A stretch of 64,000 nucleotides of DNA from Tenrec ecaudatus (lineage: Eukaryota; Chordata; Mammalia; Afrosoricida; Tenrecidae). The stretch is taken from contig NC_134531.1 of assembly GCF_050624435.1 (NCBI RefSeq), positions 252,850,812 to 252,914,811 on the forward strand, in the 5' to 3' direction. The notes beneath the pieces are model-generated. The model saw only the letters and a program-made list of their open reading frames with translations, had not been told where the DNA came from and searched no databases. This document shows positions 1-11,900 of the stretch, piece after piece (the first letter of the stretch is position 1; every line of letters starts with the position of its first letter). Made by a program: the position numbers and the translations under genes.

Positions 1-1402
1 ATTGAGGAGTGGAAATCAATGTAGGTTACACACGTGTAATATTAGGATGTGTTAGGTACGTGCTTGGGAATAAAGAAAATGGAGATCGATGTAGCCTGAG
101 ATACTGAGTCCTAAACTATCCACAGACATGAGATGTTTCTAAGCTGAAACATTCACTTTGGAGGGGGAATAGGCATAAAAGCACGAGCACAGACAACAGT
201 GATGGCCATGTGTGTGAACACTGGGCAAAGGAGGAAGAAGGGGGTGTAGAGGTAGAAAACTGGCAACGCTATTGGTGAAAGCCGATGAGTGCAGGAAACC
301 AGGATGGAAGTGAATCCATTTCCTGACATGTTCTATGTCACGTTGTTGCTTACAGTTGTCAAGGTGGTTTAGACTCCTAAACAACTCTATGCACAACACA
401 ATGAAATCTGTGCAATGTCATGTGCAATCTTCTGAATAGCCCCTAAATGTGAGCCCATTGTGGAAAGTATTGTGTACAAGCCATCTCACTTGGTGTCTTC
501 TTCTTTATTGCTCACTTATGACTCTACCAAGCAGGATGAACTTCTACACATTAGGGAAACTGAATCTGCTTAAAGCCATCAAACATCCTGGTAGTAGAAT
601 AATATGATTTCTTTTAGAAAACTGGTTTGGCATTTGACTAGACAGAGAAGCTAGAAACAATGGGGTGACTGCAATGATACAAACATTAGTTCTCAAGAGG
701 TGACACTGGGAAGTGTAAGAAAAGAAAGAAAGAGGTACATAGCGATAAAGAACATTTTAAAAAAGAAACAAGGAGCAATTTGCAATTGCAGGATAACAAA
801 ATCAAGGTGTTATCTTCTTGTCAGAATCAACCAAATCATAGCTGATTGTATATCATCAGAACTTAAAACAGTCTCGCATATTTGGGCATTCAATAATATT
901 TCCCGATGATAATGTCCTTTTTCATTACTTTTTACTACTGTGGTAGTTTACATAAATATTTGTCATACTTGGAGTATAACAAGTTTGTGAAAAACTTCTG
1001 TGAGTGAATACACAATCATAAAGAATATGGACAAGTCCTCAAAAGTCATGTAACATGGATAAATCTGAAGGCATTATTCTGAATGAAAAAATTCAATCAC
1101 AAAAGTACAAGCCTTGTATGACCTCATTTTTATGAAAAGGCAAGTAAGTATGCATACAAGAAGCAATGTTCCATGTTGGTGAACAGGGAGAAGCTAGGAG
1201 GAGGGGAAATCTCTCTCTAAATAGTGTGCCATGCTTGGTGATGAGAATGGAAATATCGGATGTAAGTGCAATCTGCACAACTTGAACTTGATAAAGGATT
1301 ACACTTAACATGCATAAAAAGGAGGTGACACTTTTCTTACACTTTATGGACAATTTTACAACCATATCATTTAGGACCAAAAAATATGCATGGGTGTATT
1401 TC
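1..1402. other. Unassigned non-coding DNA
   Basis: I recognise no gene or repeat here. Short open frames (for example 139-399 and 1093-1404 on the minus strand) show no family resemblance, no codon pattern and no neighbouring exon signals that I can support. Ancient diverged repeats could be present below what can be seen by eye. Confidence 0.5.
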
Positions 1403-1556
1403 AAACTCTTAGTGACCCCCTGTGTGTTTCCGACGCTGTAACTGTATACTGGAGTAGAAAGCCCAGTCTTTCTCCCATGGAGCTACTCGTGGTTTCGAAC
1501 TGACAACCATGAAGATAACAGTCCAGTGTGTTACCACTGCACCATCAGGGCTCCCA
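1403..1556 (-). mobile_element. AfroSINE (tRNA-related SINE)
   Basis: Read on the minus strand it begins with the typical 'gggagccctgatggtgcagtgg' type head (shortened here: gggagccctgatggtgcag), passes a B-box-like 'cagttcgaa' and continues through 'ctccatgggagaaagac'. These are hallmarks of the AfroSINE family of afrotherian mammals. The copy is nearly complete but diverged. Confidence 0.8.
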
Positions 1557-1764
1557 CATACATAAATAAAAGTGAGCATAAATGTGCAGAGGAAGGGACA
1601 TGGGTGTGTACATGTGTTCATGTAAAGATATATCTGTAGGCATATGTATACCTATGCTCTTGTGTGCATATGTATATTCACACAGGAGGCAGCTTTATAA
1701 AGCTCTTAGGATAAAAATAATGGCTTTTTTCACAGCGTTTTTGAAGACCCCTTATTTATAATAA

Positions 1765-1965
1765 GGAGCACTGGCTATATGTTGGGTTGCTAATCCCAAA
1801 GACAGCACTTCAAGACCACTAGCTACTCCAAAAGCGAAAGACAGGACTTTCTGCCCCCTAGATTTACAGTCTCAGAAACCCCCAGATGTAATTCTACCCT
1901 GTTCTATAGGGTCAGTTGGAGTCAGAATTAGTGTGATGGCAGTGAGTTTGGGTGAGTTGTGTGTA
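1765..1965 (+). mobile_element. AfroSINE
   Basis: Plus-strand copy with the internal 'gggttgctaatccc' segment, 'gatttacagtctcagaaacc', 'ctgttctatagggtcag' and the terminal 'gatggcagtgagtttgg'. The first part of the tRNA-related head is diverged. It lies about 200 bases from an oppositely oriented copy. Confidence 0.8.
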
Positions 1966-2692
1966 ATAAAGAACTAAAAGACACAGTCATGGACACTTCC
2001 CAGACATAACGAAGCACCTCCTGGGATTGATTTACTGGGTTTTAAGGTGACAACTTAGTCTGGCGTGACAACTTGACCACTTGCACAACATAGTATATAA
2101 TGTTTAACCTCTACATCCTAATTTAATGAAAAGCATCTTGGGACTTAAATGTTTGCAAGTGTCCAGGTTAGAAAAATTTGCTTATCTGTGTAAAAGAAAA
2201 AGAAACCAAAGACATACAGAGAAATTAGTCCATTGCACTAAGAGCTTACGTGAACCATAGCCTCGTCCATCCTGAGACCAGAAGCACTAGATGGTGCCTG
2301 GCCACCGAACTATTCTAACAAGGGACACAATTTGATTCTTTTCCAACAACAGATGGAATTTCTGAAATGCAAACTGATCAGGAATTTGGGGCCTACCTGT
2401 ATGTGTCAAATGCTGGCAGACCTGTCGATTTAAACTTCCTGCATGCAGTTCCATTGCTGTCAGCATCTCCTTCCAGACTATAGTAGTAGCTTCAAACTGG
2501 CCTCCCTTCTTTGTGATTGCTATCACAAAGTAATTTTAAAAATAATACTAAAACTGTATTTCAAAAACCTATAGTGTTTTACCCACCATGATCTATGCAT
2601 TTAAACTGCAACTACTTTTTAATTTCTATAGTATCGTTATATTTCTCTTTATCAAATGTAGACATTGATTTATTTTAATTATATTAGAAGGA
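1966..2692. other. Unassigned DNA with a possible L1 3'-UTR fragment
   Basis: Mostly AT-rich and unassigned. Around 2205-2345 on the plus strand the text 'cctgagaccagaagcac' and 'tggtgcctggccacc' resembles older afrotherian L1 3' UTR, but the match is short and I hold it loosely. Confidence 0.35.
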
Positions 2693-2825
2693 GTCTTATT
2701 AGTACAAGGAGCAAAGTGTTGGTATGTTAGTCAAAATCAGAGTTTCAAATCCACCAGGTGTTCTGCAGCAGAAAGATGTGTATGTCCCTACACATAAAAA
2801 TTTATAGGCTATGATGGCAGTGGTA
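2693..2825 (+). mobile_element. AfroSINE, degraded
   Basis: A weak plus-strand copy. It retains 'aaatccaccaggtg', 'gcagcagaaagatgtg', 'aaaaatttatagg' and the end 'atgatggcagtgg', in the order expected for AfroSINE but with many changes and gaps. Confidence 0.55.
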
Positions 2826-2827
2826 TT

Positions 2828-3000
2828 TAAAATAATTTTTATTGGGATCTCTTACTGATGTTATAACAATTCATAATTCAGTTGGGTCAAGCATAATTGT
2901 ACAATTCCTGCCATCATCAATTCCAAAATATTTTCTTTCTTATTTAACTCCTTGATAAGAATTCTCCTTTATCCCCACCCTCCCTTCCTTTGCCCTACCT
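2828..3000 (-). mobile_element. L1 3' end (antisense)
   Basis: Antisense copy of the same L1 3' tail seen throughout the window: 'tttttattgggatctctta' followed by an 'acaattcctgccatcatca' block, 'aatattttctttctta' and a C/T-rich stretch. It is more diverged than the copies at 16.7, 23 and 51 kb and so is probably older. Confidence 0.65.
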
Positions 3001-3534
3001 TGCAGGAGCCTTTATTGCTGTGCTATATTATTATTATTTAAAGTTTTGTTATAATAAATATTTTTAATTTATTTCACTGTTTCTTGAAATCTTCCCATTT
3101 TCCTCTTCCTTGAACATGATGGCATATCAAGATTTTAAGTAATTTGAAAAATCAATTTTTATTATGAACTTGCATACAATATCCACTGCTAAGACAAATT
3201 ATATATCATTCTTATATATCTTTTCTGTATGATTTTGTGAACATCTAAAATAATGAAAATATATTCTCATTCTTAAAATTAGATCTACACATGTGTCTGT
3301 CAAATATAGTTTTTGAAAACAACTACACTTAATGGTCTTTTGTACTTTCATTGTTTTGGATGCTGCATTACTGAGACTTACTTTTCCTGGTTTCTTGTAA
3401 GATACTGTTTCTAAGTCCTCTCTCTACCTTTTCATTGTCCATTCTCAAATTTTTAAATAAATCTTTTCATATTCTTTTACTGTGAAGAATTGAAGCCCAG
3501 AATTAGGATCTCTGTTGTTTGCACATACATTATT
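3001..3534. other. Unassigned AT-rich DNA
   Basis: No gene or repeat family is recognisable. The stretch is AT-rich with scattered short A and T runs. Confidence 0.4.
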
Positions 3535-3840
3535 TTTTTTAAATCATTTTATTGGGGGCTCATACAACTCTTTTTTTTAAAACATTTTATTAGGGGCTCA
3601 TATAACTCTTATCACAATCCATGCTTATACATACATCAATTGTATAAAGCACATCTGTACATTCTTTGCCCTAATCATTTTATTTTTTCTTTTCTTTTTT
3701 TACATTTTATTAGGGGCTCATACAACTCTTATCACAATCCACACATATAAATACATCATTTGTATAAAGCACATCCGTGCATTCTTTGCCCTAATCACTC
3801 TCAAAGCATTTGCTCTCCACTTAAGCCTTCTGCATCAGGT
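3535..3840 (-). mobile_element. Three stacked L1 3' tails (antisense)
   Basis: Three copies of the L1 terminal sequence lie head to tail, each beginning with a T-rich run then 'attttatt(a/g)ggggctcat'. They start near 3540, 3580 and 3702. The first is only about 35 bases, the second about 110 bases ('cacatctgtacattctttg'), and the third the longest, reaching 'ctccacttaagcc'. This looks like repeated insertion of short, 5'-truncated L1 ends into the tail or poly(A) of an earlier one. Confidence 0.75.
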
Positions 3841-5122
3841 TGCACATACATTATTAATACACTGTTTTGAAAATAATTTGAAACTATCTTACTGAGTGTT
3901 GAAGACATTCTTTCTTTATATTCTAGCATGCTGAACAGCTTTTTAGAAATGACATATCATTGGGATCTTATTTTTGTTTCTCTTTGAAAGCAATAAAGAG
4001 CTGTTTAATTATCCCAGGATTAATGGAATTCCAGAGGGAATATTTTTCTTATGTTTTGTCTTCATACATTTTTATTTCCTTTCTCTTTTGTTGCCTCCTT
4101 ACTTACTGCCCTCACTATTTATTTTGTGCCTTTTTTCTTTCATGTTTAAAGACCCAAGGCTTTTATTTTAAGATGACAATCCTAATAGTACAAAACAAAT
4201 GTGATTCATATGAGAAAATTAGAATAAATTTAATTTTAAATGTATAGAATAATGGTTGCCTTTATGTCCTATGACAATGACTTATTGTTTTAAAATTATA
4301 CTTAAAAACTCATTAATGTTAGCATATTTATAAGTTCCATATAATTATTGCACCATCAACACTTCCCCATCTTAGATCAAGAGAAACAACTCAAAAACCA
4401 TATGTTAATTTTTAAGTCCTTCAAATTTGACAAAAATAAACTCTAATGTATTTCTTATTCTCTGGCACAAGATATCTGAACTAGTCTTCTGCATTTACTA
4501 TTTCAGAACTATAATTAGACATATTTACAAAGAAGCATATATGTGCTTTCCATTCATAGCAATAATTTAATTTCTTCGTATTTTCACTAGATTCTGATCT
4601 AACTTTTTCAAAGCAAGAAAAAGAATATATTTACATAAGTAAATTTAAAAGCCAACTGATTGTCTTTACTTTCATTCTGATTAATAGCCACCTTATCTCT
4701 TTCTCTCTTTTACTAACATTGTGTTAATTCTGACACTCAGCTATGCCTATGAGATCCCTTTGAGCGACCTTATAGGAACACTAAATACCAGACTGAATAA
4801 AAAGTATATTTAGCTACAAAATCATAGAAAATGTTTAAAAGCAAATTACCAAGATATATAACTTATTTGTAGACATATCCCTCATCTAGGTCTAAATTTC
4901 TTTAGTTGTTTTCCATCGCGCTAACTCTTCTCTAAAAGAGTTGGAAAGTTCTAGAAGAAACTCAGATCTTTAGAGCAGTTGCTGAAACAGAACAAAGGAA
5001 CACGGCAAAATAAGAAAGGTGAGCTATTAGAGTTGTATGCTCTCATCTTATTATCCAATCAGTATGATGACCAGAAGATCAGAGAAGTTGTATCATACGA
5101 TGAAAAATGTTGTATATAGATT
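3841..5122. other. Unassigned AT-rich DNA
   Basis: Low-complexity-leaning AT-rich sequence. Two overlapping plus-strand open frames near 3960-4247 are T-rich, with hydrophobic translations that simply reflect composition. No gene family is recognised. Confidence 0.4.
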
Positions 5123-7560
5123 GGTTGTTGTTGGGTACCATTGAGTCAATTCTGAACTTTAGCGACCTAACACACGAGAGAATGAAGCACTGCCTGGTCA
5201 TTCACCATCCTCATAATTGTTTCAATGCTTGAGTCTACTGTGACGGCCACTGTCAATCCATCTCCCTGAAGACCTTCCCCTGTATGCCGCCCCAACACTT
5301 TATCAAGCATGGTGTTCTTCTCCAGGAACTGGTCTCTCCTGACAAAGTGTCCAAACCATGTAAGACAAAGTCTTGCCATCCTTGGCTCCAATGAGCACTC
5401 TGCCCTTACAACTTTCTAAAAAGATCGGTTTGTCTTTCGCAGTCCATGGCACTTTTATTATCTTCTCCAGCACCATCATCCAAATGCATCAGTTCTTCTT
5501 CAATCTTCTTTATTCATTGTAATGTCTACATGCCTATGAGGCAATTGAGAATACCATGGTTTGGTCAAGTGTACCTTAGTCTTCAAAGTAACGTCCATGC
5601 TTTTCAACATTTTTAAGAGGTCTTCTGTAGAAACAAACTGCTTCTATGAGCATTGATTATAGATTCAAGCAAGATAAAATCCTTGACAACTTCAAACTTT
5701 TCTTCATTTACATGATGTTGGTCCAGTTGGAGAACTTTTATTTTCCTTACATTGTGTCATAATTCATAATGAAATTTGCAATTCTTGATCTTCCTCAGCA
5801 AGTGCTCCAATTTCTTCTCAATTTAGCAAGCAATAGGGTGTTATTTGCATATCGTAGGTTGTTAATAAGACTTCCTCCAATCGTGATGTCACATTCTCCT
5901 TCATGTAATCCAATTCCTCTTATTATTGGTTAAGCATATAGATTGGAAAATTATGGTGTGAAGACACAAACCTGCCACGCGTCTTTCCTGGTTTTAAACC
6001 ATGCACTATTCCCTACTTCTCTTCACATGGCTGCCTCTTGATCCATGTGGAAGTTATGCATCAGTACAATGAAGTATTCTGGAATTCCCATTCTTCTCAA
6101 GCATGTCCATAGTTTGGTTTGATTTGCGCACTCAAAGCCTTGGCATAGTCAATAAGACACCAGTAAGCATCCCTCTGGTAGTCTCTGCTTGGAGTGAAGA
6201 TCTATCTGACATCAGCAATGACATCCCCTGTTCCATGTTCTCTTATGAATCCAGCTTGAACCTCTGAGAGTTCCCTGTCAATGTCCTAATGAAATGTTGT
6301 TGGATGATCTTTGCAAAATTTGACTGGTATGTGCTTATCTGTTACGTTGTTCTATAATTTGAGAGTTCTGTTGGGTTACCTTTCATTGGAATTGGTACAT
6401 ATATGGATGTCCTCCAGTCAGTTGGCTAACTAGCCATCTTCCACATTTTCAGGCTTAGATGAGTTAGTGATTCCAGTTCTTCATCAATTTTACTTGAAAC
6501 AATTGAGGTATTCCATCCATTCCTGGAGCCTTGTTTTTGGCTAATGCTTTCAATACAAATTAAATTTCTTGCTTGATCACCATTGGCTCTTGCTCATGTG
6601 TTACCTCCTGAAATAGTGGAATGTCTACTAGTTCAGTGCATTCTTCCCTTCTGATTTTCTAATTCAAGGTCTTTGGAGATTTCATTCCAATATTTGGCTT
6701 TGACTTCTTGAGCTGCTCTTTAGAATTTTCTATTCAACTCAGGTTTCCATTTGCTTTAGCTACTCTATGATTAAGGGCAAGTTTCAGTCACTTCTAATAT
6801 CCAATTTGATCTTTTCTTTTGTTCTTGTCTTTTTAATGACCTTTTGCTTCCTTCATGTGTAATGTCCTTGATGTCTTCCAACAACTCAGCAGGTGTTCTG
6901 TCATTAGAGTTCAATGTGTCAAATCTGTTCATGCTATGTTCCCAATTTTCAGGTAAAATAGACTAAAAGTCCTATTTTGGCGTTTGTGGACTTTTTAAAA
7001 AGTTCTTTACTTCTATCTTGAATCTACGTATGACAAATTCATGGTATGTTTGTCAATTAGCCCCTGGCCTGCTTTTAACTGCTGATATTGGGTTTCTCTA
7101 TCATTTCTTCCCAAATAATTAGTCAATTTGATTTCTGCATATTCCATCTGGAGAAGCCATTTGACATAGGTTCTATTAGTACTGTTGAACAAAGGTATTT
7201 TGTATGAGCAAATCATAGGTTCTGAAAAATTCTATCACTGTATTTGCTAACTACTATTCTTTCTCTTTCTCTCTACATTTTTCATCCAAATAGCCAATGA
7301 TAATCAATGCATTTTGGTTGCAAGTTTGATTAATTTCAGACTGAAGTAACTGATATAATTCTTCAGTTTCCTCATCACTGGCGTTTGTGGTTGGTGTGTA
7401 AATTTGAACAAGAGTTATATTGATTACATTTCTTTGAAGGTGGATAGACATAATCTCATCATAGATAATATTGCACTTAATGATTGCTTTTGAAATGTCT
7501 TTTTTGACAATGACTGCCATTCCTTTTCATTGTTTTATGATTTTCTGATTCAAATTGGTC
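5123..7560 (-). mobile_element. RTE/BovB-like LINE, nearly full coding span (minus)
   Basis: Read on the minus strand this runs from the endonuclease domain to the RTE 3' end 'gttgttgttgggtacc' at 5123. The frame 7254-7520 translates as the late part of an APE-type endonuclease ('VQIYTPTTNASDEETEELY'); the expected GDxN catalytic motif near its end reads GYLDE, so the active site is lost. The reverse transcriptase and C-terminal regions (about 5400-6950) are recognisable by DNA pattern but carry many stops. It is a dead copy, probably old. RTE-clade LINEs are abundant in afrotherians. Confidence 0.8.
7254..7520 (-). pseudogene. RTE endonuclease domain fragment
   Basis: An 88-codon open frame matching the C-terminal half of an RTE LINE APE-like endonuclease. 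The conserved 'YTPTTNA' and 'LLQSEINQ' stretches are visible, followed by 'ALIIIGYLDEK' where the family has a GDxN motif needed for catalysis. The domain's N-terminal part lies outside this frame. It belongs to the minus-strand RTE copy and has no independent function. Confidence 0.75.
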
Positions 7561-7564
7561 TATA

Positions 7565-8402
7565 ATTCAAACTAGAAAAAGGTTTATTAGCAGCATGTGA
7601 TATACAGATGGTACAACCTTGCATGCTGAAAGGGAGAAGTTGAAGCACTTGCTGATGACAAATAGAGGATTTACCCCTTCTTGTGGATTACAACTAGATA
7701 TAAAGAAAAGCCAAATCCTCACAACTGGGTCAATAAATAACACCATGAATAACAGATATTTATTCAAGCTTGGACCCAACATCAATACTAAAGGAAGCAG
7801 TAGTCAAGAAATCAAATGACACATTCCATTAGGTAAATCTGCTGCACACACCTCTTTAAAGTGTTGAAAAGAAGGATGTTAATCTGAGGACTAGAGTCCA
7901 CCTACCCCTAACCACGGTATTTTCAATTGCCTCATATGCATATGAAAGCTGAACACTGAGTAAGGAATACAAATGAAAATAAATTCATTTGTACTGTGGT
8001 GTTTGAGAACAATATTAAAAAAAATACTATGGATTGCCAAAAGACCTGTCTGGAAGAAGTACAGCAAATATGTGCCTTGAAATTGCATGGATTGCCAAAA
8101 AGACATATCTTGGGAGAAGTACAGCCAAGATGCTCCTTAGAAACAAGAAAAATATGACTTCATCGCATATATTTTGGACATGTTAACAGGACGGCTCAGT
8201 CAGTGGCAAAGGACAGATACTTGGTAAAACACAGAGTCAGTAAAAAGAGTAAGACCCTCGACAACATGGGTTGACGCAGTGGTTGCAACAATGGACCCAG
8301 ACAGAAAACCAATTGTGAGCATGGCCAAGGACTAGGAAATGTTGTACATATGGCTGCTATGGTTTGGAACCAACTCAACAGCACCTCACAAGAGCAACAA
8401 CA
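7565..8402 (+). mobile_element. RTE LINE, 3' half (plus)
   Basis: Begins inside the reverse transcriptase ('gaaaaaggtttattagcagc', then the region around the YADD box, here degraded) and ends at the RTE tail with 'caacaacaac' near 8393. The frame 7619-7819 keeps 'CGLQLDIKKSQILTTG'. It lies head to head with the minus-strand copy; since both contain their own 3' ends they are separate insertions. A 57-base segment is tandemly duplicated at 8030-8146. Confidence 0.78.
8030..8146 (+). repeat. 57-bp tandem duplication inside RTE
   Basis: Two diverged units, each starting 'atggattgccaaaa' (8030 and 8087) and containing 'gaagtacagc'. A single unit is expected at this point in the RTE C-terminal region, so this is a local duplication in this copy. 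Confidence 0.7.
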
Positions 8403-8419
8403 ACCCTTCCTGACCCTTC

Positions 8420-9115
8420 CGTGTTGGTCAGTTTAACATACTATGGTGGTGCTGCTGTGATCCTGGAAATTCTGTCCATAGTATTTCAGATACCGGTAGG
8501 GTCACCCCAGGTGAACATGGTTCAGAAGAGATTCTAGATTAAGAACAGATGATGAAGACAAGGCTCTCCACTTCTGAGCAATCAGCCACTGAAAATCTTT
8601 GGGACAGCAGTGCAACATAGTCAGAGAGAGAAAGCCTCATGAAGAGTAGTAAAAGATTGTTAGACACTGTGCCAGGAAATGAATCTCTCAGGGCACTTAA
8701 AAAGTGAGCACTATGCTCTCAAAGTAAAATCAATCATAATGACACAGTAGGGCAATATGTTTTGGACCTTCATTTGCTAATGGGCCATCACTTAAAATGA
8801 GATGAAATAGCTGAAACATCTATTAATAATAGAAACTAGAATACATGATCTGTGAATCTAGGAACATTGCAAGTTATCAAAGTTAAATATAATGCCTAGA
8901 AATTGATATACTAGGCAGTAAGCTGAAATAACTGATATTAGCAATTCTGAATCCGACAATCATACAGTTCACTATGCAGGTGATGACAAATTTAACAGGA
9001 ATGGTCATCAACAGAAAGGAAAGGTAAAGTTCCATCTTGAAACACAATGCTTTTTGTGATAGAATTATATGTATATGCAAATAAATCCAGTTCATACAAC
9101 TATTATACAAATTTA
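8420..9115 (+). mobile_element. RTE LINE 5' region (plus)
   Basis: The pattern of an RTE 5' UTR and endonuclease start: 'gttggtcagtttaacatac', 'accggtagggtcacccc', 'ttaataatagaaactagaat' and 'aatctaggaacattgcaag', then 'gaatccgacaatcatac' and 'aggaatggtcatcaacag', which correspond to the N-terminal endonuclease. Many stops interrupt the reading. It directly follows the 3' end of another plus-strand copy, so the order is 3' half then 5' part, and a rearrangement or two insertions is implied. Confidence 0.65.
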
Positions 9116-9167
9116 CTCAGCAAATCTTTAAAGATAGTGAGGAAGAAACCTCAGAAGTGCGCCCCAA

Positions 9168-10440
9168 GTGCCAAATAACAGACCTAAGAGCTTTTGCCTG
9201 TGTTACAACAGAGAACCTCTCTCCTGTAGTAATAGAGTTGACATTGCTGAGCACCAGGTCCACAGTCTCATCATGCGAGTGGCTGAATTACAACCTCAGA
9301 TGAATTGCGGATCTAGAGCGCTGTCTGATACTAACGTAAAGGCATGGGTAGGAAAAATTTGGAACCCTGAAACACGGGATGGGAACATATGCACAGTGGA
9401 TCCCAAAGAGGAGGATATGAGTCTCTAGAAATGCTTGAGCCACCCCAGTCAATAGATCCACCCCTTCCAGCTGAGGGTATTAATCCACGATCAGTAAAAC
9501 AACCCACACATGAGCGGATTAGCCAAACTGTTCAAGCTGATTGCCAGGTGGGGCTGCATCAGTAGCATTGCCTGAGGGAGACGCCTTACAAGATATTGCC
9601 GAGAGCACCTGGGAAACACCCTCAGCACCCATTATTTCCTCTAGACCTGTAACTGAAATTAAATCTCAGAAAGCTCCTAAAGGTAAGGTTGATATAATCA
9701 CTCAAGAAGAAGTGTGTTATACTCAAAAATATCTGCTAAGTTTTCTGATACATACAAGCAGAAGACAGGGAAATATCCCTGGGAATGGTTACTAAGGGTG
9801 TGGGATACCGGTGCAAGAACTGTAGTATTAGAGCGGTCTGAGTTTCTGGATATGGGACCCCTAAGCACAGACTCTTCTTTCAATGTCTCAGCAAGAGAGG
9901 CAAAGAGAGCATCTAATTGCTTATTTGGTTGGTTCACTGAAGAATGGACGGCCAGATGGCCTAGATTAGACCAACTTGAAGTACCTGACCTACCTACCTT
10001 GGTACACTCTAGAAGAAATTTCCAAAAGCTTAGGGAAATTGGTGTGTTAGAATGGCTCTATCAGAATATTCTCCTAGATCCAAAAAGGGGGTTTCCTGAG
10101 GACATACCCCAACCAAAAGCAGCAAATTTATGAAGTGGACCCCATCATCTCTAAAGGCTCCTGTAATTGCTATAGTATGTGCATCAGGATCAATAGTGGG
10201 AACTGCCCTAAGCGAACTCCAACATTTACCTAGAATGGGGCTGATTGAGTGCCATGGTTCTTGTGGGCAGGTGTCATCACTGAATCAATTAAGACAGGAT
10301 AGACGTGGTTATAACAGACAGCAAGGTTTCCATAGTAATGAAAGCAACCAGTCTCATGTGGATTTATGGAATTGGCTACTTAGCCACCGTGCACTGAAGA
10401 GTGAAACACATCAGAAACTTCTAAGTATGTGATCTATACA
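9168..10440 (+). pseudogene. ERV-L-like gag relic
   Basis: The longest piece is 9714-10133, containing 'YPWEWLLRVWDTGA' and 'FGWFTEEWTARWPRL', typical of the capsid-like portion of ERV-L gag. 9168-9428 lies in the same frame but ends in a TAG. The reading shifts frame near 10130, where a 100-codon frame continues. A possible zinc-knuckle start (CHGSC) is degraded. The N-terminus is missing. Confidence 0.65.
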
Positions 10441-10559
10441 GGCAGAAAAATGCTAGATCAGGTGAACAGTAGAATAGGCAGTCACTATCACTCAATCAAT
10501 TCCCAGACATGAGCCAGTTTAAAGACCCACAACCCCTTGAATGAGGGCAAGGCTTGGTC

Positions 10560-11040
10560 ACTTTGAGGGAGGACCCTGCTTTATCCCAAAAGGTCTATGC
10601 TACTAGTCTCTCTTCTAGCCTTCCCCAAAAGGACTTGTGGCCTTTCACAAGAGTGACTTCATTAGGGAAAAGGAAATAATCAAACTTTTCAGGGATTACT
10701 GGACACTGGTTCTGAACTGACACTAATTCCAAGAGACCCAAAAAGTTTTGAAGGCCCACCAGTTAGAGTGGGGGCTGTGGAGGTCAAGTTATCAATGCAG
10801 TTATAGCCCAGGTATGCCTCACTGTGGGTCCAGTGACTACCAGACCCATCCTGTGGTTATTTCCCCAGTTCCAGAATGCATCATTGGAATAGATATACTT
10901 AGTAACTGGAAGAACCCCCATTTTGGAACCCTGAAATGTGGAGTAAGGGCTATCATGGTAGGAAAGGCCAAGTGGAGACCATTAGAAGTGCCATTGCCTA
11001 GGAAAATAGTAAACCAAAAGCATTACCACATTCTGGATGG
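10560..11040 (+). pseudogene. ERV-L-like protease relic
   Basis: An aspartic protease active-site motif DTGS is encoded at 10702-10713, preceded by LL and followed by 'ELTLIPRD'. A later 'IIGIDIL' at about 10883-10905 matches the typical second conserved block of retroviral proteases. The two blocks are not in one continuous frame, and stops precede the motif. It is followed directly by the reverse transcriptase region. Confidence 0.65.
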
Positions 11041-11900
11041 ATTGTAGAGATCATGCCACCATCAAAAACTTGAAAGATGCAGGGGTTGTGATTCCTACCA
11101 CATCCCCATTCAACTCTCCTATTTGGCCTGTAAAGAAGACAGATGGATCCTGGAGAATGACAGTGTATTATCATAAACTTAACCAGGTGGCGACTCCAAT
11201 TGAAGCTTCCATTCCAGATGTTATTTCATTGTTTAAGCAAATTAATACTTCTCCTGGTGCTTGATATGCAGCTATTGATCTGGCTAATGCCTTCTACTCC
11301 ATACCAGTCACAAAGGACGACTAGAAGCAGTTTGACTTCAGCTGGCAGGGGCAACAATACACTTCCACAACTCTCCCCCTGGCGTATTTCAACTCTTCTT
11401 CCCTGTGCCATAATTTCATCTGAAGGGACCTCGATCACCTGTCTATTACACAAAATGTCACACTGGTCCATTATATTGATGACATTATGCTGATTGGACC
11501 CACTAAAGAAGATGTATCAAAGTCTCTAGAGTCATCGGTACAACATCTGCCTATAAGAGGTTGGGAAATTAACCCAACGAAGATTTAGGCCCCCTCCACC
11601 TCAGTAAAATTTCTAGGAGTCCAGTGGTGTGGGGCATGTTGAGACATTCCTACTAAAGTGAAGAATCAGCGATTTCATCTGGCCCCCAACAACTAAACAG
11701 GAGGCACAATGCCTAGTGAGACGCTTCGGGTTTAGGAGACAACATATCCCTCACTTGAGTGTTCTACTTTGACCTATTTATCTATTTACGCAAAAGGCCT
11801 CCACATTTGAGTTGGGCCAGAACAAGAAAAGCTCTGCAAGCTGCAATGCCACTGGGACCATATGATCCAGCTGACCCAATGGTGTCAGTTGTAGATAAAG
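11037..11900 (+). pseudogene. ERV-L-like reverse transcriptase relic
   Basis: 11037-11264 encodes '[20 protein letters not shown]', the conserved N-terminal block of retroviral reverse transcriptases, with YYHKLN where DYRKLN is usual. The catalytic YIDD is at 11472-11483 in another frame. The downstream thumb/connection continues to about 11900 with in-frame stops (for example TAG before 11600). At least two frameshifts and several stops rule out activity. Confidence 0.78.

Noticed and set aside
7565..8402. 5' inversion joining the minus RTE (5123-7560) and plus RTE
   Set aside because: Both parts contain their own RTE 3' end, so they cannot be halves of one inverted copy.
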